64,000 nucleotides of DNA from Hyphomicrobiales bacterium (GCA_027487555.1 JAIYDI010000002.1:1-64000); one strand, 5' to 3'; positions 36,549-46,484 are shown, counted from the first letter of the stretch. Notes: a model not told the origin generated them from the sequence alone. Numbers and translations are program-made.

Positions 36549-38369
36549 CTATTCGCCCGCCTTCGCCAGATTCCGTGCGCCGGTAGATGGCCGCGGCGGC
36601 CTGGCTTCGGAAAGTTCATGCGCCTGCAGCCGCCAATGCTCGCGCCCGATGCGGCCCTCGAGTCCGAGATAGGTTTCGACCCAGTTGACGGTATCGGCGC
36701 CCCATGCGGCGATCTGATCATAGTGATAGACGCCGAGACGATTGAGGGCGGACTCGACTACGGGCAGGACGCCGATGATCTGCGTCAGGTCGTCGGCCTT
36801 GCCGTCGCGAGGACCGGGGAGCGCCGAGGGTCTTGCCGAATGCGGGCTCACATCCTCCATGATAGCGCGGGCAGTGCGGCGGGCAGATGCAACGGCCGCC
36901 GCGGAGGCTGCAAGCGCATCGACCGCCGAAGCGGCTGGCGGCGAGAGTGCAATGCCATCGGGCGGATCGATCGGCTTTGCGACCGGGGCACTTGGCCGAC
37001 GGGGGGTCCAATTGCCTTCGATGGCGCGCATGGCTGCCGCCTCGTCGGCCGCCTCGTCCGTATCGGTCCAGTCGTCGCGCTCGGGCGGCGGTGCCTCGTC
37101 GGGATCGACAACCGGTTCGGGTACAGGCCCTGGCGCGACCTCCGCCTCGGCCTCGGCTTCGGCGACAGGCTCGACGATGTCGGGCTCGATCCGCGCCACA
37201 CCTTCAGGGCCAGGCTCTTCGTCCGACACCACCTCGTCTGCAACAAGCCGTGGCTCGGGAACAGTCAGCGGCTCGGGCTCGGGCTCGGCCTCGGCGACAG
37301 CTTCGGCGAGGTCAGGCTCGATTCGTGCGTCGAGCGAAGGACTTGGATCCGGCTCCTGCACGACAAGATCCGCAACATGCCGCGGCTCGGGCGACAGAAC
37401 CGCGTCGGCCTCGTCCACCTGCGCCACGGGCTCGGGCTCGGGCAGCACGTCTGGAATGTCCGCTGTGACGGGCTCCGGTGCGAAGGCCTCCACAAGGTCA
37501 CCGGCGACCATATCAGGCGCGGCGAGCGCAATGGCGTCCGGTGGGGAGGGCTCTGACAGTTGCGCCGTCTCTTCCGTACCCTCGGGCTCGCTCGGCGGCA
37601 CAGCAACCGGGATATCGAGCTCGAAACTCATGGCATTTGCCATCTGCGCCTCGAGCCCGAGCGGAATGCCGGTGAGTATCACGGGCGGAACGGCTGCGGG
37701 GGGCGCCGGCGGCTCGGGTGGCGCGACCAACGCAGGTGTATCTTCGGCGACCATCGGCTGATCCTCGGCACCGCCGAGCGGCTCGGCCGTGGCCACAGGT
37801 TCAATGGCGGCGGCCACCGGCACGGGAACCGGCGTGCTCATCAACTGCTCGAGTTCCTCGACCAATGCCACAGGCGGCTCTGATACTGCAGCCGGAAACG
37901 GAATGATGGTGGCGCTTGCGCCATCGGCACGGACACGCCTCGGACGGACCGGCGGATCGACCGGCTGGTACGGCGACCAGACCGGACGGCCGGCGGCCGT
38001 CTCCCCTGCCCGCCGGGCCGGCAAGAGACTGGCCCGCTGTACCGGCGTCGCCGGCACGAGGGGCGGCAGCTCCGGAATGGAAAAGACCGGGCGCATGGGG
38101 GCCTTAACGTGCCGGTCAATGGCGACAACCGGATCGAGCACTTCCGGGCCGTTCGCACCGAGCGGCTCCTCATGAGGCGCAGGCTCGGCCGAACCGGCAT
38201 CGGTCGGCATCGCCGCGACCATCGGGTGCAGCGCCGCCGCGGCCTTGGGCGCCCGGCGCGTCATTCGATCGAAGATGCGGCGCAGCATGAGTCCGAGCGT
38301 TGCGCCGACGAGGAAGGCGGCCAGCAGCATGAGCCCTGTGGCGAGCAGATGCGGGGTATTGAAGCTCAT
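36549..38369 (-). CDS. Membrane-anchored acidic protein with C-terminal helix-hairpin-helix-like region
   Basis: Protein of 606 aa. One membrane helix lies near the start (LLATGLMLLAAFLVGATLGLML) and is followed by a basic stretch. A very long linker of about 450 residues is rich in Glu, Pro, Ala and Val. The last 80 residues form a compact helical region (DDLTQIIGVLPVVESALNRL, then YDQIAAWGADTVNWVETYLG). That region resembles the helix-hairpin-helix tail found on NuoE and some ribosomal proteins of alphaproteobacteria. It is third in the gene order after the BON-OmpA gene and a 42-residue protein. Role unknown. Confidence 0.75.
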   Translation of the reverse strand: MSFNTPHLLATGLMLLAAFLVGATLGLMLRRIFDRMTRRAPKAAAALHPMVAAMPTDAGSAEPAPHEEPLGANGPEVLDPVVAIDRHVKAPMRPVFSIPELPPLVPATPVQRASLLPARRAGETAAGRPVWSPYQPVDPPVRPRRVRADGASATIIPFPAAVSEPPVALVEELEQLMSTPVPVPVAAAIEPVATAEPLGGAEDQPMVAEDTPALVAPPEPPAPPAAVPPVILTGIPLGLEAQMANAMSFELDIPVAVPPSEPEGTEETAQLSEPSPPDAIALAAPDMVAGDLVEAFAPEPVTADIPDVLPEPEPVAQVDEADAVLSPEPRHVADLVVQEPDPSPSLDARIEPDLAEAVAEAEPEPEPLTVPEPRLVADEVVSDEEPGPEGVARIEPDIVEPVAEAEAEAEVAPGPVPEPVVDPDEAPPPERDDWTDTDEAADEAAAMRAIEGNWTPRRPSAPVAKPIDPPDGIALSPPAASAVDALAASAAAVASARRTARAIMEDVSPHSARPSALPGPRDGKADDLTQIIGVLPVVESALNRLGVYHYDQIAAWGADTVNWVETYLGLEGRIGREHWRLQAHELSEARPPRPSTGARNLAKAGE

Positions 38370-38494
38370 GCGCGCTTCCCCCGGCGGGTGTCACGACGGC
38401 CGGTTATCCAGCCGGTGACGAGCCCCACGACCAAGGCGCCAGCGAGGAATGGCCAGTAGGCTTCGGCGATGAGCAGCAGGGCGTCGACGGGCAT
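38366..38494 (-). CDS. 42-residue membrane protein
   Basis: Very short gene between the BON-OmpA and helix-hairpin-helix-like genes. The product begins MPVDALLLIAEAYWPFLAGA and has one membrane helix (about residues 14-31), then a basic tail (GRRDTRRGKRA). Its stop overlaps the next start by 4 bases (ATGA). Its start lies 3 bases past the upstream stop. This tight packing argues that it is real and translationally coupled. Too small for a family assignment. Confidence 0.7.
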   Translation of the reverse strand: MPVDALLLIAEAYWPFLAGALVVGLVTGWITGRRDTRRGKRA

Positions 38495-38497
38495 GGG

Positions 38498-41400
38498 TTA
38501 CTGCTGCTCCGCAAGCGTGAACGCGATCCGGCGGTTGGCCTGCTTGCCGGCCTTGGTATCATTAGACGCAGTGGGCAGGCTTTCGCCATAGCCAACGGCG
38601 TAGAGCCGACCTGCAGAAATGCCGCGAATGATCAACTGGTCGACCACGGCCTCGGCACGGGCCACCGAAAGCGCCAGGTTGGCGTCGGCCTCGCCGTCGG
38701 AATCGGTGTGTCCCTCGACATTGACGATGACCGTGGGACACGCGGCAAGATCAGCGGCAAGCTCATCGAGCGCTGCTGCGCTCTCCTTGAGCAGGACGGC
38801 CTGACCGGACTGGAAGAGGATGGCGTTGCGCGCCGCGAGGCGACCGACTGTTGCCTGGCAGAGATCAAGCGGCGGCGTCACCGGCTCCGCTGGGGTGGGC
38901 GCGACGGCGTTCGGATCGACAGCTGCGAGTTGTTGGGGAGGCTCGGCTGCCGGGCCCACGGTTTCCGGCGCGGGCAAGTCTGCCATCGCTTGCGGCGGTG
39001 CGGATGATGCCTCGGCAGGCGCGGCTGCGACCTCGGAGGCGGCTGGCTCAGGTGCGGGGACCGCGGCGGGGGCGGTTTCCGCCACCACGGACACAGATTG
39101 GGGCACAGATTGGGGCACAGGTTCGGCCGCAGGTTGGGGCGCGGGTTCAGGCGGGACGACCGGCGCCGGCGGGGCGGCGATTGTCACGGCGATTCCACTC
39201 CCGAGGCTGGCGAGGGCGGCGCGCGCGGTTTCCGCCGCAGCCTGGTCGCCCGGTATGCCGGTAAACGACCACGTGGTCCCATCGAAAGCGACCTTGCCGC
39301 TCTTCAAGGCCGCAAGGGCCATAAGGCCGGCCTCGGCATTTTTGGCAAAGGCATCGGGTTCGCCAGAGCCGACAAGAGTGGTATCGGTGGTGTTGGCGCC
39401 GGCGATGGACAGCAGAGCCTGGCGCGCAGTGGCGGCCGGGACATAGCCCGCGAGCGTGATTGCGCCATTCTCGGACTTCTCCGCCGACCACAGGAACGGC
39501 GAAACGAGTGGCGGCGCATCGGCCGCCTGGATGGCAACGGACCAGCGCGGCGTCGCGACCTTCCGCAGCGCGGCCTCGACAACCTGCTTCTCGGCGCCCG
39601 TCGCGACGGTGCCGGCGATCGTCCAGTCGCTGCCGCGCAGGCCGGCGCTGCCCTTGTCGAACTCGGCCACCACCGACAGCGCCGCCTTGGCGGCAACGAC
39701 AAAATCGGCTGGCGCACCGGCGCCGAGCGCCGTCCGGTCGGTCACCTTGCCGGACAGGCCGGCCAGCAGGGCCGTGCGCGCCGCCTCATTGGGGACATAG
39801 CCGGTGAGCAGCAGACCATCGGTGGTCTTTTCCACGGTGAAGGCATAGGGCGAAATGGTGGCAATGACCGGGGGCGGCGCCGAAACATCGAGCGTGCCGG
39901 ACTGGGCCAAGGGACTGGCGGCGAAGGCCGTGCGCAGCGCCGTTCCGGCCTCCGCAGTCGCCGCCTTGCCGCTCAAGCGCCAGGACGCGCCATCGAAGAC
40001 AAGAGTGCCGGTTTCGAGCCCGGCGAGCAGCTTCAGGCCAGCCTCGGCGTCGGACGCAAAGCCGGCAGGCGCGCCATCGGCCAAGGTGAGCACACCGCTC
40101 CTGGCCGTCACGAGCAAGGCCTTGCGTACAGCGTCCGTCGGGGCATTGCCGGTGAGCGTCAGGCCGGAGGTGGCCAGGTCGGCCGAGAACAGATAGGGCG
40201 CGGCGAGCGGCAGCTGCAGCCCGTTCAGCGCGAGCGTGTAGCCTGCGGGCGCAGCCTGCCCCCGCAACGCCACCAGATCCGCCTCGGCGCGAACGCGCCC
40301 GGACGCCGCAATGGCACCGCCGCGGATGACGACCTGCCCGTCGGTCAGGCGATCGGCAATGGCGAGGGCGGCAGACACAGCGGAACCGAAACTGTCCGGT
40401 CCGCGTGGATTGACACTCAGCGTAGCAATAGTCGCGCCAGGCACTGCCGCGAGCCGCGCCTCTGTCGCCTTGTCGGTGACAGCACCAGTCACGGTCAGCG
40501 TGCCGCCGGCTTTGGCGAGCGTCAGTTCCAGAGCGGCGGCGGTGGCCGACTCGATAGTGCCGACAACGCCGCGCCGCGCAAGCTCGGCGGAAAGGGCATC
40601 GGCACGGCCAGCGTCGGCCGCCGTCCCGTCGAGCGTGATCTTCGCGTCGCTGATGCCGCCCTCCCCGCGCTGCAGCGTGAGAAGATTACGCACCAAAGCG
40701 GCAGCACTCTCGGCAAACCCGTCGGGTGCGCCGCTGGCGGGCGCCAGCGCAGCCTCGACACCGACACCGGCGGGGGCGAGCGCCGCGATGCTGTCCACCA
40801 GCTTCAAATCCGGCACAAACCCCTTAAGGATGAGTCGCTTGCCGTCGAAGCTTGCAGTGAAGCTGTAGGGGGACTGCACCGGTGGGGCGATCTCGGTGAA
40901 ACCGGGTTTGACACCCTCTGGAGCCGCCTCGGCAAGTCTGGTGAGCGCGGCAAGGTCTTCGGTGCTGCGGGCGCGGCCGGAGAGAGTGAGCGTACCATCG
41001 GTGAACGCCACTTCACCCTCGGCCAAGCGCGCCGCCTGCGACAGGGTGAAATCGGCGGCCCGCAACCACGCATCGCGATCGGCAACCGGACCCAACACCT
41101 CGAGCCGGTCGATCGCCCCATCGCCCGCCTCGGCGACGAGCAAGGCCCGGGCGGCCTCGTCCGGCACAGTGCCGGACAGCGTGACGACGCCATCGGCAAC
41201 GCTCGCGACAAAGGGGCCGGCGGGGACAGGCGCCGCCACGGTGATTTCGGACGTGACGGAGCGGATGCCTGGAATGGCGGCGACCTCGGCCAGCAGCTGT
41301 TCCGCGGCGCCGGCACTGGGTGCCTGCCCGGCCACCACGGCATCCTGCATGTCGAAACTGACTTTCGCCCAGGTGACCTGACCATCGCGCAGCAGCATAT

Positions 41401-41518
41401 GCGCGCGCTCGGCGAGGGTCGCGGGAATGGCGGGCCCCGCCAATGCCACCGCCGCAAGGGTGCCCCCGACAACGGTAAGCAATGCGGGAAAACCCCACTT
41501 CAAGACCGTGCCACCCAT
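38498..41518 (-). CDS. Large OmpA-like protein with repeated BON-type domains
   Basis: Envelope protein of 1006 aa. It starts with a membrane or signal segment (MGGTVLKWGFPALLTVVGGT). About six units of roughly 100-150 residues follow, each containing a BON-like strand-helix block such as SPYSFTASFDGKRLILKGFV, SPYAFTVEKTTDGLLLTGYV or SPFLWSAEKSENGAITLAGY. A proline- and alanine-rich linker then leads to an OmpA-type peptidoglycan-binding domain (VNVEGHTDSDGEADANLALS, then SAGRLYAVGYGESLP). BON domains usually bind lipids. A strong AAGGAGGT site precedes the start at 41518. It heads the three-gene unit. Confidence 0.85.
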   Translation of the reverse strand: MGGTVLKWGFPALLTVVGGTLAAVALAGPAIPATLAERAHMLLRDGQVTWAKVSFDMQDAVVAGQAPSAGAAEQLLAEVAAIPGIRSVTSEITVAAPVPAGPFVASVADGVVTLSGTVPDEAARALLVAEAGDGAIDRLEVLGPVADRDAWLRAADFTLSQAARLAEGEVAFTDGTLTLSGRARSTEDLAALTRLAEAAPEGVKPGFTEIAPPVQSPYSFTASFDGKRLILKGFVPDLKLVDSIAALAPAGVGVEAALAPASGAPDGFAESAAALVRNLLTLQRGEGGISDAKITLDGTAADAGRADALSAELARRGVVGTIESATAAALELTLAKAGGTLTVTGAVTDKATEARLAAVPGATIATLSVNPRGPDSFGSAVSAALAIADRLTDGQVVIRGGAIAASGRVRAEADLVALRGQAAPAGYTLALNGLQLPLAAPYLFSADLATSGLTLTGNAPTDAVRKALLVTARSGVLTLADGAPAGFASDAEAGLKLLAGLETGTLVFDGASWRLSGKAATAEAGTALRTAFAASPLAQSGTLDVSAPPPVIATISPYAFTVEKTTDGLLLTGYVPNEAARTALLAGLSGKVTDRTALGAGAPADFVVAAKAALSVVAEFDKGSAGLRGSDWTIAGTVATGAEKQVVEAALRKVATPRWSVAIQAADAPPLVSPFLWSAEKSENGAITLAGYVPAATARQALLSIAGANTTDTTLVGSGEPDAFAKNAEAGLMALAALKSGKVAFDGTTWSFTGIPGDQAAAETARAALASLGSGIAVTIAAPPAPVVPPEPAPQPAAEPVPQSVPQSVSVVAETAPAAVPAPEPAASEVAAAPAEASSAPPQAMADLPAPETVGPAAEPPQQLAAVDPNAVAPTPAEPVTPPLDLCQATVGRLAARNAILFQSGQAVLLKESAAALDELAADLAACPTVIVNVEGHTDSDGEADANLALSVARAEAVVDQLIIRGISAGRLYAVGYGESLPTASNDTKAGKQANRRIAFTLAEQQ

Positions 41519-41789
41519 GCCGACCCAACCTCCTTGATCGCAACAGACCTGCGCTTGTCGCCGCCAGGTGCGACAGAAGCAAGGCACGCCGCACCACCAG
41601 CGCCCATGCTACGCAGATTCATTGCAGAACGCTGTAGCCGGTTCGAGCGAGCAGGAGAAGTCCGCCGAGATCGGTGGAGGTGGGAAAACCGGTGCGGAGC
41701 GCGCGCGGGCGCGCGGACAGAAGCCCAATGCGGCATCCGGCCCTAGCCAATGTGCCGCGCCGGCACAGAACTGGCCACCCCAGAAAGCA

Positions 41790-41814
41790 GAAAGGCCCGG
41801 CTTGCGCCGGGCCT
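41790..41814 (-). terminator. Terminator after the porin gene
   Basis: A 9-bp GC stem (AGGCCCGGC and GCCGGGCCT) with a TTGC loop is followed on the minus strand by TTTCTGCTTT. It lies 24 bases past the porin stop. Confidence 0.85.
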
Positions 41815-41838
41815 CCTGTTTCAAGCAAGCAGTAAAGC

Positions 41839-43251
41839 TTACTGGAAGGACTTCTTGAACTCGGACTCGATCTTGTAACCGCCTTCCGAGAAGATGGTGC
41901 CCTTGACCGAAGAGGTGAAGGTGCCGCCGCCCGGAGCCCAATCGAGCTTAGCCGAACCGTAGAACAGATCTTCCGAGCTGTAATCCGAAGAGACATAACC
42001 GACTTCGCCGGTCATCTTCAGCGTCTCGGACAGAGCCGCGGTCACGCCAACGGCAACCTGGTAGCCTTCGTCGGAGTAGTAGGAAGCCCAGCGGCCGCCA
42101 ACATTCAGGGTCACGCCATCAGCGATAGCGGCAGTGATGGACGCGCCAGCACCGACGTAATCACCTTCGGATGCGGCTTCGACGTCACCGGCGAGGGTGA
42201 ACATGTCGAGCGTAACCGAGGCACCGGCCAGAACGTTCCAGTACTCGGAGCTGTCGAAGGCAGCCGCTGCAACAACCTTGAAGTTGTCGAAGGTGCCGGT
42301 GAAGCCAGCGTGGGTCGTCCACTCGTCGATTTCGCCAGCGAGAACGCCATCGGCCGCGAACGACGCGTGAGCGGAGATGCCGTCACCCGAGTACGCGAGC
42401 ACGCCAACGAAGGTACCGCCATCGCTCGAGTCGATGCCGTTCTGGTCGCTGCCGCCGAGGTCTTCGAGAGCTGCGCCGACCGAGAAGCCGTTGCCGAGAT
42501 CGGACGTGATCTGGATCACGACACCACCGGTATCAACACCCACGTCGTCACCAACGCCAACGTCAACCTTGGACGAGTTGAACAGGCCGAGCCAGCTGAG
42601 CGGAGCGTCGTCGCCGTCGTTGAAGAGCGAGCCCTTCTTACCGGCGGAGATCACGGTACCTTCGCCGATCGAGACGTAGGCTTCGTCCATGATGACGCCA
42701 TCGGTGTCAGAGCCACCGACCGACGAGGACAGGTAGGTGTAGGAGGAGGCGCTGCCAGCACCAGTCGTAAAGGTCGACACCGTCACAGTGCCGACGCCTG
42801 CCGTGCCGGAAATGCCCGTAGACGAAGCGGTGCCGCTAGAAGACGGGGAAGATGCCACCTCGATAACCGAGGTCAGGACCTGGCTAGCCTGCTTCAGCTT
42901 GATCACGGCCTTGGCCGGGCCAAAGTCGGAGTCAGCAGTGGCAACGAACTTCAGCCAGGCGTCGAAACGCGACTCCCAGTTGTTGTTGTCGTTGGCGTCG
43001 GCATCCCAACCCACGTAGCCCTGAGGCGTGCCGACATAGTCAATGCCGCTGTAATCACCCCAGGTGAGCTTGTACTTCACTTCGCCGGTGATCTGCAGGC
43101 AGTTGGTGTCGGACGAGATCGTCAGACCCGACAGGCCGAGATTATCGCAGACGTCGAGCGACGTCAGAACGCCGAGATCGGCAGCGTATGCACCGCCGGT
43201 CGCGAGACCCGCTGCGGCGACAGAACCCAGAAGAAGGCTCCGAACTTTCAT
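41839..43251 (-). CDS. Outer membrane porin
   Basis: Protein of 470 aa with a signal peptide (MKVRSLLLGSVAAAGLATGG, cut near AYAADL). The N-terminal region has two cysteines in CDNLGLSGLTISSDTNCLQ, then GEVKYKLTWGDYSG and WESRFDAWLKFVATADSDFG, the pattern of the alphaproteobacterial porin family. The rest is a series of alternating beta strands with Gly- and Asp-rich loops, as expected of a 16-strand barrel (inference). A Ser/Thr/Gly insert near residues 130-175 is probably a surface loop. It has its own terminator and is probably a major porin. Confidence 0.9.
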   Translation of the reverse strand: MKVRSLLLGSVAAAGLATGGAYAADLGVLTSLDVCDNLGLSGLTISSDTNCLQITGEVKYKLTWGDYSGIDYVGTPQGYVGWDADANDNNNWESRFDAWLKFVATADSDFGPAKAVIKLKQASQVLTSVIEVASSPSSSGTASSTGISGTAGVGTVTVSTFTTGAGSASSYTYLSSSVGGSDTDGVIMDEAYVSIGEGTVISAGKKGSLFNDGDDAPLSWLGLFNSSKVDVGVGDDVGVDTGGVVIQITSDLGNGFSVGAALEDLGGSDQNGIDSSDGGTFVGVLAYSGDGISAHASFAADGVLAGEIDEWTTHAGFTGTFDNFKVVAAAAFDSSEYWNVLAGASVTLDMFTLAGDVEAASEGDYVGAGASITAAIADGVTLNVGGRWASYYSDEGYQVAVGVTAALSETLKMTGEVGYVSSDYSSEDLFYGSAKLDWAPGGGTFTSSVKGTIFSEGGYKIESEFKKSFQ

Positions 43252-43496
43252 AGTTGACCTCCAAAGTCAGTCATTCGTTGTGCCGGCTGACCGGCGGTTT
43301 GTCGAAACGCGACCACACTTTTTAGTGTGTGTTGTCGTCGCGTTTGCGACCGACAAACGATCCCATGCATGGATTCGCAAGACCCACTCTACTTGCCCCC
43401 GTCCTAGGCGCAACCGCAGAATGGCTGAAATGGGGCGCCCCCATGGTGGTTGCTCGACGCCTGTTGCAGATTCAGCACAGGTGTGGAAACCACCTC

Positions 43497-45263
43497 TTAA
43501 CCTCCGTAAACGCCCGTTAACGCTTGCGGATTTCCGCCGCGAACACGCCACAGTTCGGGGTGCAGCCGCCGCCAGGCGGCCATCTGGGCGCTCAGCGTCG
43601 CGGTGCCGGCATCATGAAGAACCGGCTCGGAGCGGGCGGAATCAGGCAGATGCCCCGCAGAATCGAGGCCGAGAAACCGGCAGATCGCCTCGCGGTCCAT
43701 CGCGCCGAGGGCAGCAGTGGGCGAGAGGCGGACGAGATGCACGCGGCGGGGCCAGGCGGCCGCCCAGCGCGCGGCAAGGAGAGCGGAGGCCTCGACCACC
43801 CGCAGCGCATCATCAAGATCTGATGCGAAGTCGTAGCCCTGCTGCGGCAGGTATTTCTCATAGAGCGCGATGGCATGCTCCGCCGGATCGCGCAGACACC
43901 ACAGCACGCGCGCACCCGGCAGGCTGGCGAGAATGAGGCCGACATTGGCGATGTTGGCCGGCATGGTGTCGATGGTGCTCTGCCCCGGACGGGCACGGCC
44001 GGCGATGGCCGACAGGTAGCGCGCGCCAATTGCGGCGACACTCTCCTGGTCGGCAGCGGAGGGCGCCGGTGGCAGCGCATGGCGAGCGACCGCCTGCGGA
44101 AAGGCCGCCTGCTCACCCAAGGGCACAATATCGGGATGCGCAGCGAGGATGACCTCAAGCGTGGTCTTGCCGGCCCGCGGCAGGCCGACGACGAAGACCG
44201 GCCCGGCCGGGCCCGCGGGGGCTGCGGCGATGTGCAATTGCGCATGGCGGGCATACCGCGCGTCGCATTCGGCCAGATAGGCCGCAATCTCGAAGGGCCG
44301 CACGGCGCGCAGCATGGCATTTACCGCGTCATAGGCGCCAATCGAGGCGTCGTGGCGGCCGAGATCGGCGAGGATGCGGGCGACCGCAAAGCCCGAATAG
44401 ATCCGCGCCTCGACCGGGGCGACCTCGTCGTGGAACAGCGAGGTGGCATCGCGCAGCTCGCCTTCCGGATGGCCGGAGCCCAGAAGATGCGCGAGATGAA
44501 AGCGGGCCTCGCCATGCCGGGGATCGAGCGCGATGGCGCGCCGATAGGCTGCGGCGGCCTCGAGCAGCCGTCCTTCCGCCTGCAACACACGGCCATGTTC
44601 GTGGTGCAGCACCGCGGAACTCGGGGTGCGCTGCAGCGCGATGTCGAGTTCGGCGAGGGCGCGGTCGGCTCGGCCGGTATCGACGAGGACGCGCGCCAGC
44701 CCCTGCGCCGCCGCCGGATAGGCCGGGCGCAGCCGCAAAGCTTCGCGATAGGCCGCTTCTGCCGCAGCAAGGTCTCCGGTTTCGACCAGCACATTGCCGA
44801 GATTGTGGTGGAACCCCGGCTCGGCGGGCTTCAGCGCTATAGCGCGCCTGTAGCTTTCCGCCGCCGCATCGAAACGCCGAAGCGCCTTCAGCACCATGCC
44901 GCGATTCGAATGGGCCTGCTCAAAGCGCGGCTCGACGCGGATGGCGCGATCGAGGGCGGCAAGGGCCGCTTCGGGCCGACCCGCGCCGTTGAGCGCGACA
45001 CCGAGGTTGCTCCATGTATTGGCGTTGCGCGGGTCGAGCTCGGCAGCCGCCTCGAGGCGCGGCACCGCGTCGGCATGCCGGCCCTGCTGCAGCAGCAGCG
45101 TGCCCAGAAGCTGCGATGCCCGCGCATGGCGCGGCATGCGTTCCAGCGCCTGTATATAGAGTGTGGCAGCATCGGGCAGCCGGCCGGCCTGGTGCAGGCC
45201 GAGCCCTTCAGCCACCAGACGATCCGCGTCCGCCCCTGCGCCAGCCCCGCCCGGCATGCCCAT
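43497..45263 (-). CDS. TPR-sulfotransferase fusion
   Basis: Protein of 588 aa, with the start taken at MGMPGGAGAGADADRL. The first half contains about seven tetratricopeptide repeats (for example NTWSNLGVALNGAGRPEAAL and PGFHHNLGNVLVETGDLAAA). The C-terminal half is a sulfotransferase-type domain. The PAPS-phosphate loop is VFVVGLPRAGKTTLEVILAAHP, where most relatives have RSGTT. LWCLRDPAEHAIALYEKYLP matches the 3'-phosphate region. The product may sulfate a surface glycan or lipid, but this is inference from the family. Confidence 0.8.
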   Translation of the reverse strand: MGMPGGAGAGADADRLVAEGLGLHQAGRLPDAATLYIQALERMPRHARASQLLGTLLLQQGRHADAVPRLEAAAELDPRNANTWSNLGVALNGAGRPEAALAALDRAIRVEPRFEQAHSNRGMVLKALRRFDAAAESYRRAIALKPAEPGFHHNLGNVLVETGDLAAAEAAYREALRLRPAYPAAAQGLARVLVDTGRADRALAELDIALQRTPSSAVLHHEHGRVLQAEGRLLEAAAAYRRAIALDPRHGEARFHLAHLLGSGHPEGELRDATSLFHDEVAPVEARIYSGFAVARILADLGRHDASIGAYDAVNAMLRAVRPFEIAAYLAECDARYARHAQLHIAAAPAGPAGPVFVVGLPRAGKTTLEVILAAHPDIVPLGEQAAFPQAVARHALPPAPSAADQESVAAIGARYLSAIAGRARPGQSTIDTMPANIANVGLILASLPGARVLWCLRDPAEHAIALYEKYLPQQGYDFASDLDDALRVVEASALLAARWAAAWPRRVHLVRLSPTAALGAMDREAICRFLGLDSAGHLPDSARSEPVLHDAGTATLSAQMAAWRRLHPELWRVRGGNPQALTGVYGG

Positions 45264-45511
45264 CCCCCACGACTGCTTCCATTCGACAGCCTGTTTAGTC
45301 CGACCCGCTGCCCGAGGCCAAGCCATCTTGCCAAGATGGCCCGACAAGACGGTGACCAAGCCAAATGGCTGCCTTGCCTTTGCCGCACGGCCAAAGCCAT
45401 ATGCCGGACGCCGCCCGCGGGACCGGGCGCGAGAACAAATGGTACATACGCCCCGCCGCACCCCCGAAACCGGGAGAATGGCGCGGCGCTCCAGAGCGGT
45501 GGGAACAGAGC

Positions 45512-46252
45512 ATGAGCGAGAAAGTCGTCGTCATTTCGGGCGCCACGTCCGGCATCGGCCGCGCAACGGCCATCGGCTTCGGCAAGGCCGGATACAAGGT
45601 GGCGATCCTCGGGCGCCGCCAGGCGGAACTCGACGAGACGGCGCGGCTGGCCGGCGCGGCCTATGCCGACACCTGCGACGTGGGCGACCCGGCGGCGGTG
45701 CACCGCTATTTCACCGAGGTGCGCAACCGGCTCGGGCGCGTCGACGTGGTGTTCAACAATGCCGGCAAGTTCATGCCGCAGGCGAGCTTCGGGGATACCG
45801 ATGTCGCGTCGTGGCAGGATATGGTGAACGTCAACCTGAACGGCGCCTTCTATGTGGCGCGCGAGGCCTTCCGCCTCATGCGCGACCAAAGCCCACAAGG
45901 CGGCAGAATCATCAATAACGGCTCGATCTCGGCGCATGTGCCGCGGCCGGGCGCCGCCGCCTATACAGCGACCAAGCATGCCGTGACCGGGCTCACCAAG
46001 GCGATCTCGCTCGATGGCCGCGCCTTCAACATCGCGTGCTCGCAGATCGATATCGGCAATACGGCGACCGATATGACGTCCAACATGACTTCGGGTTCGC
46101 TGCAGGCGAATGGCACGCTGATGCCGGAACCGACCTTCGATGTGCAGCATGTGGTGGATGCGCTGCTTTACATGTCCGGGCTGCCGCTGTCGGCCAATGT
46201 GCAGTTCATTACGGTGATGGCGACGAACATGCCCTATATCGGCCGCGGCTGA
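45512..46252 (+). CDS. Short-chain dehydrogenase/reductase
   Basis: NAD(P)-dependent oxidoreductase of 246 aa in the classical SDR family. The cofactor motif is SGATSGIG (residues 9-16), the active-site Tyr-Lys pair is in YTATKHAV, and the catalytic Ser is in NNGSISAH. Next to it FNNAG gives the usual NNAG motif. The start at 45512 has an acceptable GGGAAC site. It is divergent from the TPR-sulfotransferase gene. The substrate cannot be predicted. Confidence 0.92.
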   Translation: MSEKVVVISGATSGIGRATAIGFGKAGYKVAILGRRQAELDETARLAGAAYADTCDVGDPAAVHRYFTEVRNRLGRVDVVFNNAGKFMPQASFGDTDVASWQDMVNVNLNGAFYVAREAFRLMRDQSPQGGRIINNGSISAHVPRPGAAAYTATKHAVTGLTKAISLDGRAFNIACSQIDIGNTATDMTSNMTSGSLQANGTLMPEPTFDVQHVVDALLYMSGLPLSANVQFITVMATNMPYIGRG

Positions 46253-46484
46253 GGCGGCCCAAGCGGCGCGCCGATGGAAGACAAGATCGGCGCATATTGC
46301 TGCCTGTGCCGGATTATTTGGATAGACGACGTGCCAATACAGGCGGAAATAACAACAAATACGTGTGTCCCAGCTGACACGATACAGTGAAAACTGGCGG
46401 ATGATGGCAAAAAGGGGCAAGTGCGACAGCGCAAGAGCGAGAAAGTGGGATACTCCGGGAGCACCTTCAACACGAGGCACTCAC

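Noticed and set aside
39098..41746. An 882-codon open frame on the plus strand
   Set aside because: It runs antisense to the BON-OmpA gene, is rich in Gly and Arg, and has no recognisable domain.
43875..45515. A 546-codon plus-strand frame
   Set aside because: It is antisense to the TPR-sulfotransferase gene and has no domain.
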